From Faecalibacterium sp. I4-1-79 (GTDB taxonomy: Bacteria > Bacillota > Clostridia > Oscillospirales > Ruminococcaceae): a DNA stretch of 64,000 nt. Made by a program: the position numbers and the translations under genes. Positions within the stretch are counted from its first letter, which is position 1; every line of letters begins with the position of its first letter. Shown piece by piece: positions 8,058 to 16,160 of the stretch. Location: NCBI RefSeq assembly GCF_023347235.1, contig NZ_CP094467.1, forward strand, positions 620,001 to 684,000, in the 5' to 3' direction. The notes beneath the pieces are model-generated. The model was not told where the DNA came from. It searched no databases and worked only from the letters and a program-made list of their open reading frames with translations.

Positions 8058-9968
8058 ATGGAGATCCGTTTGGCGAAAACGGCGGGGTTCTGCTTTGGTG
8101 TGAACCGTGCCGTGGAACTGACCTACGGTCTGCTGGCAGAGGGGCATAAGGTGGCAACGCTGGGCCCGCTGATCCACAACCCGCAGGCGGTGGAGGATAT
8201 GCGGCGCAAGGGTGCACAGGTGGTAAACACCGTGCAGGATGTGCCCGCCGGGTGCGAGGTGGTCATCCGCAGCCACGGGGTACCCCGCAGCGTTTACGAT
8301 GAGCTGGAGGCAAACGGCATCCCCTACCACGATGCCACCTGCCCCTTTGTGCAGAAGATCCAGCGCATTGCCGCGCAGGCTGAAAAAGAGGGTGCGGTGC
8401 TGCTGGTGGCGGGGGATAAGACCCACCCGGAGGTGCAGGGCATTGTGGGACACACCCGGGGCGAGGTGTTCGTTTTTGCCGATTTAGCCGAGTTAAAGGC
8501 GTGGAACGGCCCTTCTGACCCCCAAAAACCCCTTTTTGCAGTTGCACAGACCACATTTCAGGTAACAAAATGGAAAGAAAGTTCGGAGTTTCTCAAAAAA
8601 GCCTATACAAACGCCCGAATTTTTGATACAATATGTAATGCGACGTGGGCGAGGCAACAGGAAGCGGAAGACCTCAGCCAAAAATGCGACATTGTTGTTG
8701 TCATTGGCGGTCATCATTCTTCCAATACCCAAAAGCTGGTACAGGTCGCCGCAAAACACACGCGTGCCGTAACGGTCGAAACAGCGAGCGAACTTCGGCC
8801 GGAATGGTTTGCAGATGTTAAAGTGGCGGGCGTGACAGCCGGGGCTTCAACGCCATCGTCTATTATTGAGGAGGTACTTAACAGTATGAGCGCAGAAATC
8901 AATGACAACATGAGCTTTGAGGAGATGCTGAACGCATCCGAAGAAAAGCGAGTTCATGCAGGCAGTATTGTGAAAGGAATCGTGACCAGCATCTCTGCCA
9001 ACGAGATCCAGGTGGATATCGGTGCGAAGCAGACCGGCTTTGTCAAGCTGAGCGAGCTGACCGATGATTCCTCCGCCAAGGTCGAAGACCTGGTGAAGGT
9101 TGGCGATGAGCTGGACCTCATCGTCGAGAAGGTTATGGATCAGGATGGCGTCATCCAGCTCTCCCGTAAGAAGCTCGCATCCCGCAAGGGCATGGAAGAG
9201 ATCGCCAAGGCAGCAGAATCCGGTGAAGTCGTCGAGGGCGATGTTACCGAGTTCAATAAGGGCGGCGTTGTCGTCAACGTCAAGGGCGTCAAGGTGTTCG
9301 TTCCCCGTTCTCAGGCCACTATGCGCCGCGACGAGGACTACACTGCTCTGGTCGGCCAGCACGTTCAGCTGGTCGTCACCGAGTGCTCTGGCCGCAAGAT
9401 CGTGGGCAGCATCAACAAGGTGACCGCTGAGCAGAACAAGGCAAAGCGCGAGGAGTTCTGGGCAAACGTTGAGGTGGGCAAGACCTACACCGGCGTTGTC
9501 AAGAGCCTGACCTCTTATGGTGCATTCGTTGACATCGGTGGTGTTGACGGCCTGTGCCACATCAGCGAGCTGAGCTGGAACCGCATCAAGCACCCCTCCG
9601 AGGTCGTCTCCGTTGGTGACACCATCGAAGTGTATGTCAAGGATATCGACACCGAGAACCACAAGGTCTCTCTGGGCTACAAGAAGGCCGAGGACAACCC
9701 CTGGGAGCAGCTGAAGAACAACTACCCCATCGGCAGCACCTTCCACGCTCCGGTCGTTTCTCTGACCAAGTTTGGTGCATTCGTCCGCATCCTGCCGGGT
9801 GTTGACGGTCTGGTCCACATCAGCGAGATCAGCAATGACCGCGTTGAGAAGGTCTCCGACGCACTGAAGGTCGGCGATATGGTCGATGTGAAGCTGCTGG
9901 ATGTTGACTTCGACAAGAAGCGCATCAGCCTGTCCATGAAGGCTCTGCTGAACGACGACGCTGAGTAA
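8058..9968 (+). CDS. ispH-rpsA: IspH (HMBPP reductase) fused to ribosomal protein S1-type domains
   Basis: A 636-aa bifunctional protein. Residues 1-~276 are 4-hydroxy-3-methylbut-2-enyl diphosphate reductase, the last MEP-pathway enzyme: FCFGVNRAV with the first cluster Cys, RSHGVP, ATCPFV with the second Cys, [18 protein letters not shown] with the third Cys, [11 protein letters not shown] and [13 protein letters not shown]. Residues ~290-636 carry four S1 RNA-binding repeats ([24 protein letters not shown] and GSTFHAPV mark their first strands). The fusion is known in Clostridia. ATG 8058 is chosen over the upstream 8034 start because it gives the conserved [12 protein letters not shown] terminus. 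Bases ~8510-8885 are clearly more AT-rich with different codon choice, and an in-frame ATG at 8886 with GAGGAGG upstream could give free S1. Confidence 0.92.
   Translation: MEIRLAKTAGFCFGVNRAVELTYGLLAEGHKVATLGPLIHNPQAVEDMRRKGAQVVNTVQDVPAGCEVVIRSHGVPRSVYDELEANGIPYHDATCPFVQKIQRIAAQAEKEGAVLLVAGDKTHPEVQGIVGHTRGEVFVFADLAELKAWNGPSDPQKPLFAVAQTTFQVTKWKESSEFLKKAYTNARIFDTICNATWARQQEAEDLSQKCDIVVVIGGHHSSNTQKLVQVAAKHTRAVTVETASELRPEWFADVKVAGVTAGASTPSSIIEEVLNSMSAEINDNMSFEEMLNASEEKRVHAGSIVKGIVTSISANEIQVDIGAKQTGFVKLSELTDDSSAKVEDLVKVGDELDLIVEKVMDQDGVIQLSRKKLASRKGMEEIAKAAESGEVVEGDVTEFNKGGVVVNVKGVKVFVPRSQATMRRDEDYTALVGQHVQLVVTECSGRKIVGSINKVTAEQNKAKREEFWANVEVGKTYTGVVKSLTSYGAFVDIGGVDGLCHISELSWNRIKHPSEVVSVGDTIEVYVKDIDTENHKVSLGYKKAEDNPWEQLKNNYPIGSTFHAPVVSLTKFGAFVRILPGVDGLVHISEISNDRVEKVSDALKVGDMVDVKLLDVDFDKKRISLSMKALLNDDAE
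8604..8632 (+). promoter_or_regulatory. Candidate internal promoter inside ispH for the S1 half
   Basis: TATACA, 17-nt spacer, TACAAT with an extended TG. It lies in the AT-rich part of ispH, 250 nt before the internal in-frame ATG 8886. Chance occurrence in AT-rich sequence is possible. Confidence 0.35.
8868..8888 (+). promoter_or_regulatory. Internal Shine-Dalgarno and in-frame ATG before the S1 domains
   Basis: GAGGAGGT (8868-8875) is 10 nt before ATG 8886, which is in frame with the fusion and falls exactly at the IspH/S1 border ([15 protein letters not shown]). The purines also encode the conserved EEV of IspH, so the match may be incidental. Confidence 0.45.
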
Positions 9969-10012
9969 TCAGCCCTTCGTGCAAAAGCATAGCTTCTGAC
10001 ACAATGCGATCT

Positions 10013-10052
10013 GCAGCCCCGTTGCCGGGAAAACGGCGGCGGGGCTGTTTTT
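10013..10052 (+). terminator. Terminator after ispH-S1
   Basis: CAGCCCCG and CGGGGCTG form the outer stem, with an inner TTGCCG/CGGC helix, followed by five T residues. It ends 13 nt before the next start codon. Confidence 0.85.
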
Positions 10053-10064
10053 GTTAACAAAGCC

Positions 10065-10685
10065 ATGATAAAGTTTTTCAAAAAGCACTGGGAAGTGCTC
10101 AGTTACCTGATCTTTGGCGTGCTGACCACCCTGCTGAATATTGTGCTGTATGCACTGTTCAGCCGACTGTTCGGCTATACCGCCGCCAACAGCTGGGGCA
10201 ATGTGCTGGATAACGCTTTGTGCATCCTGTTTGCCTACTGCACCAACCGCGCGTTCGTGTTCCGCAGCAAGACCACCGGCAAAGCGATGGCGAAAGAGTT
10301 CGGTACCTTTGTCACCTGCCGTCTGGGCACCATGGTGCTGGATGCCGTGATCATGATGGTGGGGGGCAATCTTTTTGCCGCACAGGGGGCGGCGCTGGTG
10401 GACACCGCCATGCAGGGTCTGCTGGGCGCCGTGGCGGGCTGGCTGGGTCCGGATACTACCCTCTACATGGCAAACAGCTTTGCCGGGAGCCATGCCGCCG
10501 TGGCAGATGGCTCCGCTGCCATTGCCGTCATCGGCGGGGCGGACGGCCCCACAGCCATCTTCGTCACCAGCGCCTACGATGCTCAGGCAATGTGGGGCCT
10601 TGCCGTGAAGGTCTTTTCCAATGTACTGGTGATCTTGCTGAACTATGTGTTCAGCAAGCTCATTATCTTTAAAAAGAAACAATAA
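10065..10685 (+). CDS. GtrA family membrane protein with a decarboxylase-beta-like insertion
   Basis: The 206-aa protein is a GtrA-like four-helix membrane protein, a family thought to move or hold polyprenyl-linked sugars. The N-terminal half shows the hallmark FGVLTTLLNIVLYALF (residues 17-32) and FAYCTNRAFVF (56-66), and the end has NVLVILLNYVFSKLIIFKKK. Typical members have 120-150 residues; this one has about 70 extra residues between helix 3 and helix 4. That insert holds IGGADGPTAIFVTS (156-169), which looks like the conserved membrane motif of Na+-pumping decarboxylase beta subunits. The start follows a terminator by only 13 nt with no clear Shine-Dalgarno, so the start and promoter are less certain than the reading frame. 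Confidence 0.8.
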   Translation: MIKFFKKHWEVLSYLIFGVLTTLLNIVLYALFSRLFGYTAANSWGNVLDNALCILFAYCTNRAFVFRSKTTGKAMAKEFGTFVTCRLGTMVLDAVIMMVGGNLFAAQGAALVDTAMQGLLGAVAGWLGPDTTLYMANSFAGSHAAVADGSAAIAVIGGADGPTAIFVTSAYDAQAMWGLAVKVFSNVLVILLNYVFSKLIIFKKKQ

Positions 10686-10705
10686 TTTTCAGGAGGTACG
10701 GTAGT

Positions 10706-10840
10706 ATGAAACGTGGTCTGAAAGGGTTCGCATTCCTAGTCTCTGGTCTGGTGCTGGGCATCATTGGTGCAACGGCATCGGTGACTGCGATCGCACTCAG
10801 CGCTGTGGGCATGGCAAAGGTGCGCCGTGCCAGCAAGTAA
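10706..10840 (+). CDS. 44-aa small hydrophobic protein
   Basis: A short ORF with a perfect AGGAGG 9 nt before its ATG. The peptide starts MKRGLKGFAFLVSGLVLGI, has one membrane-length hydrophobic stretch (about residues 8-35) and a basic tail KVRRASK, so a single-pass membrane protein with positively charged ends is likely. It sits 20 nt after the GtrA gene and 18 nt before deoC, so all three are probably cotranscribed. No function is recognised. Confidence 0.7.
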   Translation: MKRGLKGFAFLVSGLVLGIIGATASVTAIALSAVGMAKVRRASK

Positions 10841-10858
10841 AATAACGGAGGAACGAGC

Positions 10859-11524
10859 ATGAACCGCGAAGAGATCCTGTCCCATGTCGATCATACCCTG
10901 CTGAAGCCGGAGGCCACTTGGCCCCAGATCCAGCAGCTGTGTGACGAAGCCATTGCAAACCACACCGCATCCGTCTGCATCAACACCTGCTACGTCAAGC
11001 AGGCTGTGGAGTATATGGCAGGCCGCATCCCCGTGTGCTGCGTGGTGGGCTTCCCTCTGGGTGCCATGGATACCGCCAGCAAGGCCTTTGAGGCCAAGAC
11101 TGCCATCGCCAACGGCGCAGCCGAGGTGGATATGGTCATCAACATCGGCCGCCTGAAGAACAAGGAGTACGATGCCGTCCGCGAGGACATCCGTGCCGTG
11201 AAGCAGGCTGTGGGCGATAAGATTCTAAAGGTCATCATTGAGACTTGTCTGCTGACCGAGGAAGAGAAGGAAAAGATGTGCGACATCGTCTGCGAGGCCG
11301 GTGCCGACTACATCAAGACCAGCACCGGCTTCTCCACCGCCGGTGCCAACTTCCACGACGTGGAGCTGATGGTCAAAGGTGTGCATGGCCGCTGCAAGGT
11401 CAAGGCTGCCGGCGGCATTTCCACCGTGGAGGATATGGAGACTTTCCTTGCACTGGGCGCTGACCGTCTGGGCACCTCCCGCGCTGTCAAGATTTTGAAC
11501 GGCGAGCAGGCAAAGGGCTATTAA
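10859..11524 (+). CDS. deoC: Deoxyribose-phosphate aldolase
   Basis: The 221-aa TIM-barrel class I aldolase splits 2-deoxyribose-5-phosphate into glyceraldehyde-3-phosphate and acetaldehyde in nucleoside salvage. Seen are DHTLLKPEAT at the start, GFPLGA, EVDMVINIG (catalytic Asp region), KVIIETCLL, DYIKTSTGF with the Schiff-base Lys, and VKAAGGIST with the second active-site Lys. Length is normal. GGAGG lies 7 nt before the ATG. Confidence 0.96.
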   Translation: MNREEILSHVDHTLLKPEATWPQIQQLCDEAIANHTASVCINTCYVKQAVEYMAGRIPVCCVVGFPLGAMDTASKAFEAKTAIANGAAEVDMVINIGRLKNKEYDAVREDIRAVKQAVGDKILKVIIETCLLTEEEKEKMCDIVCEAGADYIKTSTGFSTAGANFHDVELMVKGVHGRCKVKAAGGISTVEDMETFLALGADRLGTSRAVKILNGEQAKGY

Positions 11525-11592
11525 GTTTTCTGCAAAAAAAGTATTTCGGCAAAGCTCTGGGCTTGGCTGAACTGCAAAGGATGATCTCTCAA

Positions 11593-11629
11593 GGGCTGCT
11601 GCACAAATTGCTGTGCAGCGGCCTTTTTT
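11593..11629 (+). terminator. Terminator after deoC
   Basis: GCTGCAC pairs with GTGCAGC around an 8-nt loop, flanked by GG/CC pairs, then six T residues. Confidence 0.85.
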
Positions 11630-11640
11630 GCGCTCAAGCC

Positions 11641-11670
11641 TTGCAAGCAGGGCGCGGCAGGGTGTATAAT
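11641..11670 (+). promoter_or_regulatory. Promoter of the GGDEF gene
   Basis: TTGCAA, 18-nt spacer, perfect TATAAT, 70 nt before the ATG at 11741. Confidence 0.65.
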
Positions 11671-11740
11671 ACAGATAAATACTGTATAAAACAGGAGGCT
11701 GCCCGCTTTATGGGGTAAGGCGGGCAGAGGAGGAAATGCA

Positions 11741-12910
11741 ATGAATATACCCGAGATCCTTGTGGCCAATGGCACAGGGGCGGTGCTGGTAAGCTTTCTG
11801 CTTTTATTGCGGGTGCGCGGCGAGAGTAAAAACAGCGTGGGAACAGAGCTGTTTTGCCGGATTCTGGTGGTGACATTGCTGGCACAGGCAACAGAGACGA
11901 TCAGCTTTCTGCTGGACGGCGTGCCCGGCGCGGCAAGCCGGTTCTGGCTGTACCTGACCAACACCGTCTGCACCGGCGCTACCGTGTGCGTGGGCTATGC
12001 GTGGTGTTTGTATGTGGACTTCCGGGTCTACCGCAGCATTGGACGCCTGCGCAGAAGGCATCTGCTGCTGGGCGTGCCGCTGCTGGCGCTTTTGGTGCTG
12101 CTGGTGGCAAACCTTTTTGGCACGGGGTGGATCTTTTCCATTTCGGCGGACAACGCTTACCATCGGGGCCCGCTGAATATTTTGCTGTATCTGCTGCTGT
12201 TCGGCTATTACGCCGAGAGCGTGTGGCAGGTGCATAAAGCGAAGCGCGATGGCATTACGGTGGAATTTTTTCCGGTGTACTACTTCGTGGTCACCTGTGC
12301 GGTGGGCACGCTGTTGCAGGGCGCATTCTACGGCATGGCCTTTGGCTGGCTGTCGGTAGCCATCGCTTTTGTGCTTGTGGACAGCCAGACCCGCAGCCTG
12401 CGCGGCTATACCGATGAGTTGTCCGGCCTGTTTGGGCGCAAGTACATGAACTACTGTCTGGACCGCATCCACGCCACGCAGGAGAAGGACGTTTACGGCA
12501 TCATGATGGACGTGAACTGCTTCAAGGAGATCAACGACACCTACGGGCACGCCGAGGGCGACCGCGCCATTCAGGAGATCGGGCACATCCTGTCCGGGGC
12601 GCTGGTGGCAAACTCGGTAGCCATCCGCATGAGCGGCGATGAGTTCATGGTGCTGATCCGTCACGGCTCGGAGGAGCTTCTGAATAAGACCTGCGCCGCC
12701 ATCGAGCGGCGGGTGCAGCACTATAACGAAACCGCTCCGGTGGGCAGCTTTCAGCTGTCCTTCTCCACTGGTGTGGCAAAGTACGAGGGCGGCAGCGTGG
12801 AAAAGTTTCTGGTGGAGCTGGATCAGCGGATGTACGCGGAAAAGCGCGCTTTCCACGCCGCCCGGGATGGCCATGCCGCACCGGAGCAGGGAAATGCTCC
12901 ATCAATTTAA
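11741..12910 (+). CDS. Membrane diguanylate cyclase-like protein (GGDEF domain)
   Basis: The 389-aa protein has about six membrane helices (residues ~5-215), a short linker and a C-terminal GGDEF domain. The substrate loop DVNCFKEINDTYGHAEGD is complete. The active-site motif reads SGDEF (residues 298-302) in place of GGDEF, a substitution found in some active cyclases. No RxxD product-inhibition site stands five residues before it. It is probably a membrane sensor that makes cyclic di-GMP in response to an unknown signal; a degenerate GTP-binding role cannot be excluded. GAGGAGG precedes the ATG. Confidence 0.85.
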   Translation: MNIPEILVANGTGAVLVSFLLLLRVRGESKNSVGTELFCRILVVTLLAQATETISFLLDGVPGAASRFWLYLTNTVCTGATVCVGYAWCLYVDFRVYRSIGRLRRRHLLLGVPLLALLVLLVANLFGTGWIFSISADNAYHRGPLNILLYLLLFGYYAESVWQVHKAKRDGITVEFFPVYYFVVTCAVGTLLQGAFYGMAFGWLSVAIAFVLVDSQTRSLRGYTDELSGLFGRKYMNYCLDRIHATQEKDVYGIMMDVNCFKEINDTYGHAEGDRAIQEIGHILSGALVANSVAIRMSGDEFMVLIRHGSEELLNKTCAAIERRVQHYNETAPVGSFQLSFSTGVAKYEGGSVEKFLVELDQRMYAEKRAFHAARDGHAAPEQGNAPSI

Positions 12911-12940
12911 AAGGAATGTCTAAAATAAGTGCGACTTATC

Positions 12941-12969
12941 TTGACAATCTGACGCTGCAATGATAGAAT
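12941..12969 (+). promoter_or_regulatory. Promoter of metK
   Basis: Perfect TTGACA, 17-nt spacer, TAGAAT with extended TG, just upstream of the SAM riboswitch. Confidence 0.8.
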
Positions 12970-12994
12970 ATGTGGCGTACCAATTGAATACCGA

Positions 12995-13089
12995 CTTATC
13001 AAGAGCGGCTGAGGGGACAGGCCCTGTGAAGCCCGACAACCTGCGCGAGAGCGTAAGGTGCCAAATCCTGCGGGAAACCGGAAGATAAG
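12995..13089 (+). promoter_or_regulatory. SAM-I (S box) riboswitch aptamer
   Basis: The S-box consensus is intact: CTTATC/GATAAG closing helix P1, GGCTGAGGGGACAGGCCC, TGAAGCCCGACAACC, and AAGGTGCCAAATCCTGC. It binds S-adenosylmethionine and precedes metK, so high SAM should favour the adjacent terminator and shut metK off. Confidence 0.96.
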
Positions 13090-13096
13090 AGTGCAA

Positions 13097-13131
13097 CGCT
13101 CAGAGCTTTCGGCTCTGGGCGCTTTTATTTT
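13097..13131 (+). terminator. Riboswitch-controlled terminator before metK
   Basis: CGCTCAGAGC and GCTCTGGGCG form a 10-bp stem (one G-U pair) with a short loop and a T-rich tail, directly 3' of the SAM-I aptamer. This is the expression platform. Confidence 0.9.
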
Positions 13132-13190
13132 TCAGAACAAACTTGATGGAATGGTAAATACACGCAACTGCAACATTTAGGAGGCAAAAA

Positions 13191-14345
13191 ATGGCTAGAC
13201 ACCTGTTTACTTCGGAGTCCGTCACCGAGGGACATCCCGACAAGATCTGCGACCAGATCTCTGATGCAATTCTGGACGAGATCCTGACCCACGACCCCAA
13301 CGCCCGCGTGGCCTGCGAGACCTGCGCATCCACCGGCCTTGTGCACATTATGGGCGAGATCACCACCAACTGCTATGTGGACTTCCAGAAGGTCGTCCGC
13401 GAGGTGGTGGCCGATATCGGCTACACCCGCGCAAAGTTCGGCTTTGACGCCGACACCTGCGCCGTCATCTCCAACATTGACGGCCAGAGCCCCGACATTG
13501 CACTGGGCACCAACGATCAGGTGGGCGGTGCAGGCGATCAGGGCATGATGTTCGGTTATGCCTGCGACGAGACCCCCGAGCTGATGCCCATGCCCATCAG
13601 CCTTGCCCACAAGCTGGCAAAGCGCCTGACCGAAGTGCGCAAGAGCGGCGAGATGGACTACCTGCGCCCGGACGGCAAGAGTCAGGTGACCGTGGAGTAC
13701 GACGAGAACAACAAGCCTGTGCGCGTGGACGCCGTGGTCATCTCCAGCCAGCACAGCGAGAGCGTGAGCATGGAGCAGCTGCGGGCAGACGTGATGGAAA
13801 AGGTCATCAAGGCTACCATCCCCGCTGAGCTGCTGGACGAGAACACCAAGTACTACATCAACCCCACCGGCCGCTTTGTTGTGGGCGGCCCGCAGGGCGA
13901 TACCGGCCTGACCGGCCGTAAGATCATCGTGGACACCTACGGCGGCTATGCACGCCACGGCGGCGGCGCTTTCTCCGGCAAGGACCCCAGCAAGGTGGAC
14001 CGCAGCGCAGCCTACGCTACCCGCTGGGTGGCAAAGAACATCGTGGCTGCGGGTCTGGCAAAGCAGTGCGAGGTGCAGGTGGCCTACGCCATCGGCGTGG
14101 CAAAGCCTGTGTCCATCATGGTGGATACCTTCGGCACCGGCACGGTGGCAGACGAGAAGATCGAGCAGGCAGTGGAGAAGGTGTTTGACCTGACCCCCGC
14201 CGCCATCATCCGTGACCTCGATCTGCGCAAGCCCATCTACCGCCAGCTGGCCGCCTACGGCCACATGGGCCGCGAAGATCTGGGCGTGAAGTGGGAGAAC
14301 ACCGACCGCGTGGATGCCCTGAAGGCTGCCGTTGCTGCCCTGTAA
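13191..14345 (+). CDS. metK: S-adenosylmethionine synthetase
   Basis: The 384-aa enzyme makes SAM from methionine and ATP. Seen are [17 protein letters not shown] at the start, the central [12 protein letters not shown] motif, [21 protein letters not shown] and the P-loop-like [16 protein letters not shown]. Length and order are canonical. GGAGG lies 9 nt before the ATG. Transcription is controlled by the upstream SAM-I riboswitch, a feedback loop on the product of this enzyme. Confidence 0.97.
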   Translation: MARHLFTSESVTEGHPDKICDQISDAILDEILTHDPNARVACETCASTGLVHIMGEITTNCYVDFQKVVREVVADIGYTRAKFGFDADTCAVISNIDGQSPDIALGTNDQVGGAGDQGMMFGYACDETPELMPMPISLAHKLAKRLTEVRKSGEMDYLRPDGKSQVTVEYDENNKPVRVDAVVISSQHSESVSMEQLRADVMEKVIKATIPAELLDENTKYYINPTGRFVVGGPQGDTGLTGRKIIVDTYGGYARHGGGAFSGKDPSKVDRSAAYATRWVAKNIVAAGLAKQCEVQVAYAIGVAKPVSIMVDTFGTGTVADEKIEQAVEKVFDLTPAAIIRDLDLRKPIYRQLAAYGHMGREDLGVKWENTDRVDALKAAVAAL

Positions 14346-14689
14346 AAAGCGTTTTACCCTGATAGAAGGTAAGTGAAGAGAAGAGCCGCTGCACCCGACC
14401 GTGCAGCGGCTCTTTTGCGTCACAGGGAAAAGAAAATGGTACGGTAAAAAGTATTACTTTTCCTCAAAAATCAGATAAACTTTGCGAAACGGTAAAGATT
14501 TGGTCGGGTTTTTGTAAGAAACTCACATTCTCTTGAAGGAAAAGGAAAAACAGCTGTGCAAGGCGCAGAAAATCCACACATGAAACAAATTGATATGGAA
14601 CAATCGACAAAATGTGATAAAATAAAACTAGATATGCGCACTTGTGTGCATGGTACGGATGGTAAACAGCAATAAGGAGTTATGTGACT
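14346..14689. other. Gap between metK and the PRPP synthetase gene
   Basis: Besides the metK terminator (14382-14417) this stretch is AT-rich. It has poor promoter-like words (TTGATA at 14590, TAAAAT at 14618) whose spacing does not fit well. No ORF or RNA is recognised. Confidence 0.5.
14382..14417 (+). terminator. Terminator after metK
   Basis: A perfect 13-bp stem AGAGCCGCTGCAC / GTGCAGCGGCTCT with a 6-nt loop and T tail. Confidence 0.92.
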
Positions 14690-15832
14690 ATGTCTATTGA
14701 AATTTCCCCTAAGTCCTTCTTTGAGCAGCCCAGTGTGGCGGATATGCGGCTGATCGCCTGCCCCGGTGCCGAGGAGCTGACCGGCCTGATCGACAAGCAC
14801 CTTGTCCGTTGGGCAAAGGCTGCCGGAATTGAAAAAGACACCTTCATTATTTCCTGCGACTGCCCCCGCTTCCAGAGCGGCGACGCCAAGGGTCTGGTCA
14901 AGGAGTCTGTCCGCGGCGACGATATCTTTATCGTGGTGGACCCGGGCAATTACAGCGTCACCTACAAGCTGTTCAACTACGAGAATCACATGTCCCCGGA
15001 CGACCACTTTGCAAACCTGAAGCGTCTGATTCAGGCTGTGGCCGGTAAGGCACACCGCGTTTCCGTCATCATGCCCAGCTTGTACGGCGGCCGTCAGCAC
15101 CGCCGCGTGGTGCGCGAGAGCTTGGACTGCGCTGTGGCCCTGCAGGAGCTGCAGACCATGGGCGTGCGCAACATCATCACCTTTGACGCACACGACCCCC
15201 GCGTGCAGAACGCAGTGCCCCTGATGAGCTTTGATAACGCCATGCCCACCTATCAGGTGCTCAAGAGCCTGCTGAAGAAGGACCCCACCCTGTCCTTCGA
15301 CAAGGAGAAGTTCACCGTGGTCAGCCCGGACGAGGGCGCTATGAACCGCAACATGTACTTCTCCAGCGTGCTGGGCTGCAACTTGGGTATGTTCTACAAG
15401 CGCCGCGACTACACCCGCGTGGTGAACGGCCGCAACCCCATCGTTGCCCATGAGTATCTGGGCGAGAGCGTGGAGGGCAAGACCGTCTTTATCGCAGACG
15501 ATATCATTGCTTCCGGCGAGAGTATGCTGGAGGTCGCCAGCAACCTGAAGGAGCGCGGTGCTACCAACATCATCGCCAACGCCACCTTCCCCCTGTTCAC
15601 CAGCGGTCTGGAGAAGTTCGACAAGGCTGTGGCAGACGGCACCCTGACCTACGTTGTGGGCACCAACCTGACCTACCGTATGCCCGAGCTGCTGACCCGC
15701 GACTGGTATGTGGACGTGGATGTTTCCAAGTACGCTGCCTACTTTGTGGTGGCCCTGAACCACGATATGTCTGTTTCCAGCATCATCGACCCCCTGAAGA
15801 AGATCGAGAACCTGCTGGCAAACCGCAAGTAA
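14690..15832 (+). CDS. prs: Ribose-phosphate pyrophosphokinase, long divergent form
   Basis: The 380-aa protein is a PRPP synthetase, making PRPP from ribose-5-phosphate and ATP for nucleotide, His and Trp synthesis. Two phosphoribosyltransferase-like halves are seen. Motifs include MPSLYGGRQHRR in the ATP-binding flexible-loop region (about residues 128-139), FDAHDPRVQN (catalytic-site DxHxxxxQ-like), VVSPDEGAMNR and the PRPP loop FIADDIIASGESM. It is about 60 residues longer than the common 310-320-aa form, and the PRPP loop has SGES where TGGT is usual, so it belongs to a divergent clostridial subgroup. ATG 14690 is chosen because AAGGAG is 10 nt upstream; GTG 14684 is too close. Confidence 0.85.
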   Translation: MSIEISPKSFFEQPSVADMRLIACPGAEELTGLIDKHLVRWAKAAGIEKDTFIISCDCPRFQSGDAKGLVKESVRGDDIFIVVDPGNYSVTYKLFNYENHMSPDDHFANLKRLIQAVAGKAHRVSVIMPSLYGGRQHRRVVRESLDCAVALQELQTMGVRNIITFDAHDPRVQNAVPLMSFDNAMPTYQVLKSLLKKDPTLSFDKEKFTVVSPDEGAMNRNMYFSSVLGCNLGMFYKRRDYTRVVNGRNPIVAHEYLGESVEGKTVFIADDIIASGESMLEVASNLKERGATNIIANATFPLFTSGLEKFDKAVADGTLTYVVGTNLTYRMPELLTRDWYVDVDVSKYAAYFVVALNHDMSVSSIIDPLKKIENLLANRK

Positions 15833-15844
15833 GAAGCTGTTCCA

Positions 15845-15877
15845 AAGCCCCTGCACCCTGCGTGCAGGGGCTTTTTG
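15845..15877 (+). terminator. Terminator after prs
   Basis: Perfect 12-bp stem AAGCCCCTGCAC / GTGCAGGGGCTT with 5-nt loop and T tail. Confidence 0.92.
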
Positions 15878-16005
15878 CGCTTTCATAGAGAAAAGAAAGT
15901 GTACCATGAGAAACAGCAGCGTTATAGGGTGCTTTCGCGAATCAGCTCTTTTCACAAAAAATAATATACTAATATATTAATTGTAACAAAAGGCACTAAA
16001 TACTA

Positions 16006-16034
16006 TTTACAAATCATGATATAAATGGTATTCT
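16006..16034 (+). promoter_or_regulatory. Promoter of the exported esterase gene
   Basis: TTTACA, 17-nt spacer, TATTCT, 127 nt before the ATG. Confidence 0.55.
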
Positions 16035-16160
16035 TTGTACAAGATTGAAGCAGGGAGGCACCTGCTGTGAAGAAAAAAGTCGGAGAAAAAGCAAGCGAGT
16101 CCGGCCTTCAAAGCTGGGCATAACAAAGTACGCAGACACGTACAAGAAGGAGAAAACACT

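Larger units (their letters stand above)
15833..16160. other. Gap before the Tat esterase gene
   Basis: It holds a terminator, an AT-rich stretch and a promoter (16006-16034). A possible 18-codon leader starts at GTG 16068 after GGGAGG and stops at 16124; it is too short to support as a gene. Confidence 0.5.
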
